A DNA stretch of 10,290 bases from Anaerolineales bacterium (GTDB taxonomy: Bacteria > Chloroflexota > Anaerolineae > Anaerolineales > UBA6663). Every line of letters starts with the position of its first letter. The stretch's first letter is position 1. The notes under the pieces are model-generated. The model was not told the origin of the DNA. It ran no database searches and saw nothing but the letters and a program-made list of their open reading frames with translations. Both the position numbers and the translations under genes were made by a program. Below, piece after piece: positions 1-5,907 of the stretch. The DNA lies in NCBI GenBank assembly GCA_017999235.1, contig JAGOBN010000074.1:1-10290 (forward strand), in the 5' to 3' direction.

Positions 1-1499
1 CGCTTGGCCAGATGTTTGTAGTGGTGATGGATGGCAAAAAAACCGGTCACCAGCAGCGGCACGATGACGATGATGATCCAGGCGCCGTCGCGGAATTTGG
101 TGACCGCGAACACCACCATCACCACCGCCGTGCACACCGCGCCGAAGCCGTTGACGGCCAGTTTGATCTGCCAGCGCGGGTCAAAGCGCAGGGTGGAGCC
201 CGGCTCCTGAACTTCCTCGCCCGGCTTCAACTGACCAGATTTCCACCAGCGGCGGGCCATGCCGGTCTGCGACAGCGTGAAGGACAGAAAAACGCCGATG
301 GCGTACAACGGAATGAGCGCCGTCACGCTGGCGTTGAACAGCACGATCAGCAGGGAAGCGATGAGCGCCAGCACCATGATGCCGCGCGAGAACACCAGCC
401 GGCTGCCCCGGTAGGTCAGCTGGCGCGGCAGGAAACCGTCGCCGGCGTGCAGGGCGGCCAGGCGCGGGAAATCCGCGTAGGCCGTGTTGGCGGCCATGAT
501 CAGGATCAATGTGGTGGCCCCGATCACGCCCAGATACAGCGGGCCGCGGCCGTCCAGCGCCGTGCGCGCCAGCTGCGAGATGATGGTCTCGGCCTCCGAC
601 GGGACCGCGCCAATCTGATGCGCCAGGAAGGTGATGCCCAGGAACAGCGCGCCCAGGATGGCGCTCATCCAGATCAGGGTGATGCCGGCGTTGCGGCTGC
701 GCGGCTCCCGGAAGGCCGTGATGCCGTTGGAGATGGCCTCCACGCCGGTCAGCGCGGTGGTGCCGCTGGCGAAAGCATGCAGCAAGAGGAACAGCGAGAC
801 GGGCTGGAGCGTTTCGGCCAGCATGTGCGGCGGATCCACCACCGGGCTGAGGCCGCCGGTCAGCGCCCGGAACAGGCCAATACCGACCGTCAGCACCATC
901 ATCGCCACAAAAAAATAGGTGGGGATCGCAAACGTCAGGCCGGACTCCTTGACGCCGCGCAGGTTGATGAGCATGATGAACAGCACCAGCGCCACGGCGA
1001 TCGGCACGCGCCACGGGGTGAGGTCCGGAAAAGCCGACGTCAGCTGCGCCACGCCCGAGGAAATCGACACCGCGACGGTCAGGATGTAATCCAGCAGCAG
1101 GGCCGCGCCGGCCGTCTGCGCCGGCAGCTCACCCAGGTTGTCGCGGGCCACAATGTACGCGCCGCCGCCGCCCGGATAAGCATGGATGGTCTGCTCATAC
1201 GAGATGGTGACAATCGCCAGGAGCAGGACGATCGCCACGGCGATCGGGATTGAATAACCGAACGCCAGCGAGCCGGCGGCGGCCAGGATGATCAGGATCT
1301 CCTGGGTGGCATAAGCCGTGGACGAAAGCGCGTCCGAGGCGAAGACCGCCAGGCCCACCGCCTTGCCGATGGTCTGGTGCGGGGCGTCGGCCGTCGCCAG
1401 CGGCCGGCCGATCAAGAGCGAGACCCACGAGCGCCGCGGCGGGGCGGAGACGGACGGCGGCAGGATGATATTGGCGGCTTCACCGGCGGGATTGATCAT
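1..1499 (-). CDS. kimA: KimA/YdaO-type APC-superfamily potassium permease, copy 1 (3' end outside window)
   Basis: This gene probably encodes an inner-membrane K+ importer of the KimA (YdaO) family, APC superfamily. 499 codons are visible and the frame is open to the window edge. Bacillus KimA is about 607 aa, so the missing part should be the end of the membrane domain and the cytosolic C-terminal domain. Family motifs are SDALSSTAY (residues 55-63), AYPGGGGAY (107-115), LLDYILTVAVS (135-145), ALTGVEAISN and IPLYAIGVF (Y399). Residues I recall as K+ ligands in Bacillus KimA (D36, Y43, D117, Y118, T121, S125, T230, Y377) all have counterparts: D56, Y63, D137, Y138, T141, S145, the T of LTG, and Y399. 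The ATG at 1499 is preceded by an AAAGGA ribosome site (1504-1509) with a 4-nt spacer. The gene is divergent from kdpDE and has a KdpE-like half-site array upstream. No c-di-AMP riboswitch fits in the short leader. The KimA assignment rests on remembered family sequence; a general amino-acid permease is the alternative. Confidence 0.88.
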   Translation of the reverse strand, partial: MINPAGEAANIILPPSVSAPPRRSWVSLLIGRPLATADAPHQTIGKAVGLAVFASDALSSTAYATQEILIILAAAGSLAFGYSIPIAVAIVLLLAIVTISYEQTIHAYPGGGGAYIVARDNLGELPAQTAGAALLLDYILTVAVSISSGVAQLTSAFPDLTPWRVPIAVALVLFIMLINLRGVKESGLTFAIPTYFFVAMMVLTVGIGLFRALTGGLSPVVDPPHMLAETLQPVSLFLLLHAFASGTTALTGVEAISNGITAFREPRSRNAGITLIWMSAILGALFLGITFLAHQIGAVPSEAETIISQLARTALDGRGPLYLGVIGATTLILIMAANTAYADFPRLAALHAGDGFLPRQLTYRGSRLVFSRGIMVLALIASLLIVLFNASVTALIPLYAIGVFLSFTLSQTGMARRWWKSGQLKPGEEVQEPGSTLRFDPRWQIKLAVNGFGAVCTAVVMVVFAVTKFRDGAWIIIVIVPLLVTGFFAIHHHYKHLAK

Positions 1500-1526
1500 G
1501 ATGTCCTTTGCCTCACAGATGGCTCA

Positions 1527-1532
1527 ACTCTA
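1527..1532 (-). promoter_or_regulatory. Candidate -10 element of the kimA-like gene
   Basis: On the minus strand TAGAGT lies 8 nt downstream of the last KdpE-like half-site. It matches the TATAAT consensus at four of six positions. No good -35 is present; the half-site array occupies that place, as in activator-dependent PhoB-type promoters. Transcription would start near 1520, giving a leader of about 20 nt that just holds the AAAGGA ribosome site. The call rests on position more than on sequence. Confidence 0.4.
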
Positions 1533-1540
1533 ACGAGGCG

Positions 1541-1590
1541 GTGTAAGGACGGTGTAAGTGGATTCACGCACCGTATAAGGGCGATATAAA
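1541..1590 (-). promoter_or_regulatory. Phased four-half-site array, probable KdpE operator for the kimA-like gene
   Basis: Read on the minus strand toward the kimA-like gene, four heptamers occur: TTTATAT (1590-1584), CTTATAC (1579-1573), CTTACAC (1558-1552) and CTTACAC (1547-1541). Starts are spaced 11, 21 and 11 bp, so all lie on one face of the helix as two pairs. PhoB/OmpR-family regulators bind such 11-bp direct repeats. The Escherichia coli KdpE site, as I recall it, contains TTTATAC and TTTACAC half-sites 11 bp apart in the same orientation relative to the promoter, which these heptamers closely resemble. The array also lies 31 bp upstream of the kdpD -10 element, so it could affect kdpDE as well. 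Binding by KdpE is inferred. Confidence 0.65.
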
Positions 1591-1621
1591 AACAGCGCGG
1601 CGGGAGACGCCGGCCTGACGC

Positions 1622-1627
1622 TATAAT
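1622..1627 (+). promoter_or_regulatory. Consensus -10 box of kdpD, predicting a leaderless mRNA
   Basis: A perfect TATAAT ends 6 nt before the kdpD ATG at 1634. A start site 6-7 nt after a -10 box would fall on or next to that ATG, so the kdpDE transcript should have no leader and no Shine-Dalgarno site. The AGG directly touching the ATG is too close to serve as one. No TTGACA-like -35 sits 16-18 bp upstream (the sequence there is GC-rich), which hints at weak or activated transcription. Confidence 0.55.
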
Positions 1628-1633
1628 CTTAGG

Positions 1634-3124
1634 ATGACTGTGCGTGGAAGCCGCTCGATCTGGCCGCGGGTGTTAACCGCACTGTGGGGCGCGGTGTTGA
1701 TTGCGGTCATGACGGCGCTCCTGCTGCCGCTGCGCGATCTGGTGGACCGCTCCACCCTGGCCCTGCTTTATCTGCTGCCCGTCGGTTTGAGCACGGCGCG
1801 GTGGGGGCTGGCGCCCGGCGCGCTGGCGGCCGGCTGCGCGTTCCTGGCTTTCAATTATTTCTTCCTGCCGCCGTATGGCACGCTGACGGTCCGCCACTCC
1901 CAAGACGTCATCATCCTGGGGGCGTTCTTTGTGGTGGCGGTGGTCATCAGCCAGCTGGTGGGCCGGGCGCGCGCTGGCCGCGCCGCCGCCCAAGCCCGCG
2001 AGCGCGAGACCGCGCACCTGTATGAGCTCAGCACCGCGCTGGCCAGCGCCCGCAGCGAGGGCGCCATGGCGCGCATCACGGCGGAGCACCTGCGGGGCAT
2101 CCTGCCGGCGGAGTATGTGGAGGTGGTGGTGCAGCCGGCCGCCGGCGAAGCCGCGCGCACCTATAGCGCGCCGGCGGCGGCCCGTCCGCCCGCCCGCGCC
2201 CCCAGCCACACTCTGGCCCTCTCGGCCGCGCACAAAACGCTGGGGGAAGTGCGCGCCTGGCTGCCGCCGGCGGGGTGGAGCGCCGTGGACGACCGGTTCT
2301 TGCGCATCTTCGCCAGCCAGTGCGCCCTGGCGCTGGAGCGGGCGCTGCTGGCGCAGAATGAACAGCGGACCAAGGTGCTCGAGGAGAGCGACCGGCTCAA
2401 ATCCGCGCTCTTGTCGTCCGTGTCCCACGAGCTCCGCACGCCCCTGGCCAGCATCAAGACCGCCGTCACCAGCCTGCGCGGCGACGACACCTTGTGGTCC
2501 GATCCGCCGGCGCTGGACGAGCTGCTGGAGGTGATCGAGGAAGACACCGATCTCTTGAACCGCCTGGTGGGAAATCTGCTGGATATGTCCCGCATCGAGG
2601 CCGGCGCGCTGAAACCCCGCCGGCAGTGGAGCGTGCTGAGTGAGCTGATCACCAACGTGCTGACCCGCATGCGCCGCGCCACCGGCACCCACCAGCTGGC
2701 GGTGGAGCTCCCCGGCGATCTGCCGCTCGTGCCGCTGGACTATGTCCAACTCGAGCAGGTCTTCACCAATCTGGTCAGCAACAGCCTCAAGTACGCGCCG
2801 GCCGGCACCGTCATCCGCCTGCGCGCCTGGGTTGAGCCGGCGGATTGGCTCCAGGTCGAGGTCAGCAACCAGGGGCCGCCGGTGGCCGTGGAAAACCTGG
2901 AACGCATCTTTGACAAGTTCTTCCGGGTAACGGCCGCCGACCGCGTGACAGGCACCGGCCTGGGCCTCTCGGTCTGCCGGGGGATTGTGGAGGCGCATGG
3001 CGGCCGGATCTGGGCCGCCAACCAGCCGCCGCCCGGCGGCCTGGCCTTCCACTTCACTTTGCCGCTCGTCTGGGAGGGCGCCGCCCCGCGGGTGCCGACC
3101 GACTCCGAACTGGAGGCCGAATGA
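1634..3124 (+). CDS. kdpD: Short KdpD-type sensor histidine kinase (DUF4118-GAF-HisKA-HATPase)
   Basis: This is the membrane sensor kinase that phosphorylates KdpE under K+ limitation or osmotic stress. At 496 aa it is far shorter than the roughly 890-aa E. coli protein. It begins at the four-helix DUF4118 membrane domain (residues about 12-112, including NYFFLPPYGTLTV) and lacks the N-terminal KdpD domain with its Walker motif and the Usp domain. A linker, HLYELSTALASARS, resembling that of E. coli KdpD leads to a GAF-like region (about 140-238). The kinase core follows: H-box SVSHELRTP with H265, N-box LVSNSLKYAP (N383), and G2 box GTGLGL (440-445). The G1 box is odd: VSNQGPP (410-416) has N412 and P416 where DxGxG kinases have D and the last G. 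The ATG at 1634 fits the first helix and the adjacent -10 box. The stop overlaps kdpE by ATGA. I am confident it is KdpD-like; its stimulus is unknown. Confidence 0.92.
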   Translation: MTVRGSRSIWPRVLTALWGAVLIAVMTALLLPLRDLVDRSTLALLYLLPVGLSTARWGLAPGALAAGCAFLAFNYFFLPPYGTLTVRHSQDVIILGAFFVVAVVISQLVGRARAGRAAAQARERETAHLYELSTALASARSEGAMARITAEHLRGILPAEYVEVVVQPAAGEAARTYSAPAAARPPARAPSHTLALSAAHKTLGEVRAWLPPAGWSAVDDRFLRIFASQCALALERALLAQNEQRTKVLEESDRLKSALLSSVSHELRTPLASIKTAVTSLRGDDTLWSDPPALDELLEVIEEDTDLLNRLVGNLLDMSRIEAGALKPRRQWSVLSELITNVLTRMRRATGTHQLAVELPGDLPLVPLDYVQLEQVFTNLVSNSLKYAPAGTVIRLRAWVEPADWLQVEVSNQGPPVAVENLERIFDKFFRVTAADRVTGTGLGLSVCRGIVEAHGGRIWAANQPPPGGLAFHFTLPLVWEGAAPRVPTDSELEAE

Positions 3125-3813
3125 GCGCGCCGCATATCCTGGTGATCGATGATGAACCGCAGATCGTGCGCGCGCTGCGGACCGTCCTCACCCACAAACG
3201 CTTTCAGGTGTCCACGGCCAGCCGGGGGGAGGACGGGCTGGCGCTGGCGGCCGCCAATCCGCCGGACGTGGTCATCCTGGATCTCGGGCTGCCGGATATG
3301 GACGGGTTGGAAATCTGCGCGCGGCTGCGGGAGTGGACGCAAGTGCCGATCATTGTCTTATCGGTGCGCGATACCGAAGCGGAAAAAGTGGCGGCGTTGG
3401 ATCAGGGCGCCGACGACTATCTCACCAAGCCGTTTGGGATCGACGAGCTGCTGGCGCGCGTGCGGGTGGCCCTGCGCCATCACGCGCTGAACCGGGGCAG
3501 CCCGACCCCGGTGGTCAAAGCGGGGCTGCTGGAGATTGACCTGGCCGGCCATCGCGTCACCCGGGACGGCCTGGAAGTCAAGCTGACCGCGACCGAGTTC
3601 AAGCTGCTGGCTTACCTGGCCTCGCACGCCGGCCGCGTCTTGACGCACCAGGCGATCCTCACCCACGTCTGGGGCGCGCTGGAAGTCAGCCACACCGAGT
3701 ACTTGCGCGTGTACATCCGGCAGCTCCGCAAGAAGCTGGAAGCCGATCAAGATCATCCCCAGATCATCGTGACCGAGGCCGGCGTCGGCTACCGCTTTAT
3801 GGCCAACGCCTGA
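3121..3813 (+). CDS. kdpE: KdpE response regulator (OmpR/PhoB family)
   Basis: This is the cytoplasmic transcription factor paired with KdpD; once phosphorylated it activates kdpFABC. Its 230 aa match the family's usual length. The receiver domain (about 1-118) has the acidic pair D10-D11, phospho-acceptor D54 in ILDLGLPDMDG, S81 and K103 in DYLTKPF. The C-terminal winged-helix domain (about 130-228) has LTATEFKLLAYLASHAGRV, a recognition-helix region EYLRVYIRQLRKKLE, and the wing GVGYRF. The ATG lies inside the kdpD stop (ATGA), so translation is coupled. Two half-site arrays in this window (1541-1590 and 3876-3925) have the 11-bp repeat spacing expected of its DNA-binding class and are its likely targets. 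No residue looks abnormal. Confidence 0.96.
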   Translation: MSAPHILVIDDEPQIVRALRTVLTHKRFQVSTASRGEDGLALAAANPPDVVILDLGLPDMDGLEICARLREWTQVPIIVLSVRDTEAEKVAALDQGADDYLTKPFGIDELLARVRVALRHHALNRGSPTPVVKAGLLEIDLAGHRVTRDGLEVKLTATEFKLLAYLASHAGRVLTHQAILTHVWGALEVSHTEYLRVYIRQLRKKLEADQDHPQIIVTEAGVGYRFMANA

Positions 3814-3829
3814 TCCGCCGCGTCCGAAC

Positions 3830-3856
3830 CGGCCGGCCGGCCCCCACCGCCGGCCG
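3830..3856 (+). terminator. GC-rich hairpin after kdpE (weak terminator or attenuator)
   Basis: CGGCCGGC (3830-3837) pairs perfectly with GCCGGCCG (3849-3856) around an 11-nt loop, 16 nt after the kdpE stop. No U-run follows directly; the nearest T-rich stretch begins about 20 nt downstream and belongs to the operator-like array. It may reduce read-through from kdpDE into the kdpFABC promoter region. In DNA this GC-rich such hairpins also arise by chance. Confidence 0.3.
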
Positions 3857-3875
3857 CTGCCCGCTCCCCGCCCGT

Positions 3876-3925
3876 CTTTATCTTTTCTTGACCTCCCCGC
3901 CGCGTTTCTTGCCGGCGTCTTGACG
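3876..3925 (+). promoter_or_regulatory. Phased four-half-site array, probable KdpE operator for kdpFABC
   Basis: Four CTT-starting heptamers point toward kdpFABC: CTTTATC (3876), CTTGACC (3887), CTTGCCG (3908) and CTTGACG (3919). Spacing is 11, 21 and 11 bp, identical to the array before the kimA-like gene. The first part, TTTATCTTTTCTTGAC and the CCCCGCC that follows, resembles the E. coli KdpE site as I remember it (TTTATAC, T-run, TTTACAC, then CCCCGCC). The third and fourth half-sites fit that consensus poorly and were aligned partly on spacing. Position just upstream of the kdp structural genes supports the call. Confidence 0.6.
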
Positions 3926-3933
3926 TCGAAACC

Positions 3934-3939
3934 CATAAA
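3934..3939 (+). promoter_or_regulatory. Candidate -10 element of the kdpFABC operon
   Basis: CATAAA matches TATAAT at four of six positions and starts 8 nt after the last half-site, the same gap as at the kimA-like promoter. The TTGACG at 3920-3925 looks like a -35 but is only 8 nt away, far short of the usual 17, so it is more likely part of the operator. Transcription would start near 3946, leaving a leader of about 29 nt that contains the strong GGGGAGGG ribosome site (3963-3970) of the first ORF. Confidence 0.42.
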
Positions 3940-3974
3940 CTGATGCCAGCCATAGTTCACCTGGGGAGGGTCAC

Positions 3975-4073
3975 ATGCTGGATTTGTTCTATCTCGGCCT
4001 GACACTGGCCTTTTTTGCGGCCAGCTGGGGCCTGGTCGTCGTCTGTGACCGTCTGATGGAGGACCAGCCGTGA
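3975..4073 (+). CDS. 32-aa single-span membrane protein ahead of kdpF
   Basis: This small ORF is the first gene of the kdp structural operon. It starts at an ATG 4 nt after GGGGAGGG (3963-3970), the strongest ribosome site in the window, and its stop overlaps the kdpF GTG by 4 nt (GTGA). The 32 residues form one hydrophobic helix (about 4-24, with LTLAFFAASWGLVVV) followed by a short charged tail CDRLMEDQP, so it should be an inner-membrane peptide. Its function is unknown to me. I have an impression, not a verified one, that similar peptides with a SWG...CDRL pattern occur next to kdpF elsewhere. It may be an extra small subunit of the Kdp complex or a translational leader that delivers ribosomes to kdpF and kdpA. 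It is not itself KdpF, because a better KdpF follows immediately. Confidence 0.75.
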   Translation: MLDLFYLGLTLAFFAASWGLVVVCDRLMEDQP

Positions 4074-4162
4074 GCCTGCTCTATGCCATCTCAGGCGTGA
4101 TCGCCGTGGCGCTGCTGATTTATCTCGTCGCCGCCTTGCTCAAACCGGAGTGGTTCGGATGA
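4070..4162 (+). CDS. kdpF: KdpF, small stabilising subunit of the K+ ATPase
   Basis: A 30-aa, single-helix inner-membrane peptide beginning with GTG and ending LLKPEWFG. The pattern of a hydrophobic helix (about 3-24, with VALLIYLVAALL) followed by L-L-(K/R)-P-E-x-F is the recognisable KdpF signature. In the E. coli complex KdpF sits between KdpA and KdpB and stabilises the assembly, possibly in place of a lipid. It overlaps the preceding small ORF by GTGA and kdpA by ATGA, so the three are translationally coupled. The GTG start is the only one that gives the full helix in this frame. Confidence 0.88.
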   Translation: MSLLYAISGVIAVALLIYLVAALLKPEWFG

Positions 4163-5904
4163 CCCTCGCCAGCTGGTTGCAACTTGTCTTTTACCTGGTC
4201 GTCCTCTTGGCGTTGGCCAAGCCGCTCGGCGCGTTCATGGCCCGCGTGTATCAGGGGGAGCGCACCTTCCTCGACCCGGTGGCCGGGCCGGTGGAACGGC
4301 TGATCTATCGAGCCGGGGGCGTTAAGGCCGCCGACGACATGGACTGGAAAACCTATGCCGCCGCGCTGCTGCTCTTCAACCTCTTGGGCCTGTTGGCGGT
4401 CTATAGCCTGCAGCGGCTGCAAGGAGTTCTGCCTCTAAACCCAGCCGGCCTGGGCGCCATCCCGCCGGACTCGTCCTGGAACACCGCCGTCAGCTTCGCC
4501 ACCAACACCAATTGGCAGGGTTATGGCGGCGAGGTGACGATGAGTTATCTCACCCAGATGCTGGCGTTGACCGTGCAGAACTTTGCCTCGGCGGCGACCG
4601 GCATGGCGGTGGTGATCGCGCTGATCCGAGGGATGGTCCGGCACACGGCGAAAGGCCTCGGCAACTTCTGGGTGGATTTGACGCGCAGCATCTTGTATAT
4701 CCTGCTGCCGCTATCGGTAATAGTCGCGGTGTTGCTGGTTTCACAAGGCGTGGTGCAGACCTTTGGCGCCTACCCAACCGTCTCGCTGCTGCAACCCACC
4801 CTGGACGCGAACGGCAACGCGGTAACTCAGCAAGTGCTGGCCGTCGGCCCGGCGGCGTCGCAAATCGCCATCAAACAACTCGGCACCAACGGCGGCGGCT
4901 TCTTCAACGTCAACTCGGCGCACCCGTTTGAGAATCCGACGCCCTTTTCGAATTTCGTCGAGATGTTGTCCATCCTTTTGATCTCGGGCGCGTTGTGTTA
5001 CACCTACGGCAAGATGGTGGGCGACACGCGCCAGGGCTGGGCCCTCCTGGCGGTGATGACCATCATTCTGGTGGCGTTTCTAGCGCTGGCGGTGGGGGTG
5101 GAACAGGCCGGCAACCCGGCCTTCACGACCCTGGGGGTCGATCAAGTGCAGACGGACATCAACCCGGGCGGGAACATGGAAGGCAAAGAAGCGCGCTTTG
5201 GCATCGCCAACTCAGCGCTGTGGGCCACGGCCACCACCGCCGCCTCCAACGGCTCGGTCAACGCCATGCACGACTCGTTTATGCCCCTGGGCGGGCTGGT
5301 GCCTCTATTCCTGATCCAACTGGGCGAGATCATCTTTGGCGGAGTCGGCTCGGGGCTGTACGGCATGCTGGCCTTCGTCATCGTGGCCGTCTTCGTGGCC
5401 GGCCTGATGGTCGGGCGCACACCCGAGTACCTCGGGAAGAAGATCGAAGCTTACGAGATGAAGATGGCGTCGCTGATCCTCCTGCTCCCGATCCTGCTGG
5501 CGAAGGTCGGCACCGCCCTGGCGGTGGTGGCGCCGGCCGGCCTGGCCGCCCTCTGGAACACCGGCGGCCCGCACGGCTTCAGCGAAGTGCTGTACGCCTT
5601 CTCGTCGGCGGCCGGCAACAACGGCAGCGCCTTTGCGGGCCTGGGCGCGAACAACCCGTTCTACAACACCGCGCTGGGCGTCGTCATGTTCCTGGCGCGT
5701 TTCTGGCTGGCCATCCCGGCCCTGGCGATGGCGGGGTCCCTGGTGCGCAAGAAGAAAGTCCCGGCCGGCGCGGGGACCCTGCCCACGCACACGCCGCTGT
5801 TCGGCGCCTGGCTGATCGGCGTGATCATGATCGTCGGCGCGCTGAGTTTCATCCCGGCCCTGGCGCTGGGGCCGATCGTGGAACAGCTGATGCTGGGATA
5901 CTGA
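4159..5904 (+). CDS. kdpA: KdpA, K+-channel-like subunit of the K+ ATPase
   Basis: This is the integral-membrane subunit that selects K+ and passes it toward KdpB; it descends from the SKT (Trk/Ktr) channel superfamily. The 581 aa compare with about 557 in E. coli. Four pore-loop repeats are visible: TNTNWQGYGGE (from T115), LGTNGGGFFNVNSAHPFENPT (from about 241), ATATTAASNGSVNAMH (about 356-371) and FSSAAGNNGSAFAGL (about 481-495). About ten membrane segments surround them. I place the start at ATG 4159, which overlaps the kdpF stop as ATGA, rather than at the in-frame GTG 4150, which would only add three residues and enlarge the overlap. It ends 3 nt before kdpB. Confidence 0.97.
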   Translation: MTLASWLQLVFYLVVLLALAKPLGAFMARVYQGERTFLDPVAGPVERLIYRAGGVKAADDMDWKTYAAALLLFNLLGLLAVYSLQRLQGVLPLNPAGLGAIPPDSSWNTAVSFATNTNWQGYGGEVTMSYLTQMLALTVQNFASAATGMAVVIALIRGMVRHTAKGLGNFWVDLTRSILYILLPLSVIVAVLLVSQGVVQTFGAYPTVSLLQPTLDANGNAVTQQVLAVGPAASQIAIKQLGTNGGGFFNVNSAHPFENPTPFSNFVEMLSILLISGALCYTYGKMVGDTRQGWALLAVMTIILVAFLALAVGVEQAGNPAFTTLGVDQVQTDINPGGNMEGKEARFGIANSALWATATTAASNGSVNAMHDSFMPLGGLVPLFLIQLGEIIFGGVGSGLYGMLAFVIVAVFVAGLMVGRTPEYLGKKIEAYEMKMASLILLLPILLAKVGTALAVVAPAGLAALWNTGGPHGFSEVLYAFSSAAGNNGSAFAGLGANNPFYNTALGVVMFLARFWLAIPALAMAGSLVRKKKVPAGAGTLPTHTPLFGAWLIGVIMIVGALSFIPALALGPIVEQLMLGY

Positions 5905-5907
5905 CCC

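Noticed and set aside
12..1253. 413-codon open frame on the plus strand, antisense to the kimA-like gene
   Set aside because: The translation is rich in R, H, Q, D and G with no recognisable domain, typical of the antisense of a GC-rich gene. The opposite strand encodes clear permease motifs throughout.
1673..3052. 459-codon open frame on the minus strand inside kdpD
   Set aside because: Low-complexity, Q/R/H/G-rich composition and full overlap with a well-supported kinase gene; a GC-rich antisense artefact.
3920..3925. TTGACG as a -35 box of the kdp operon
   Set aside because: No -10 lies about 17 bp downstream; the next such position reads ATGCCA. It fits better as the last half-site of the phased array.
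4150..4158. GTG at 4150 as the kdpA start
   Set aside because: It adds only three residues and enlarges the overlap with kdpF. ATG 4159 gives the usual ATGA coupling and a normal KdpA N-terminus.
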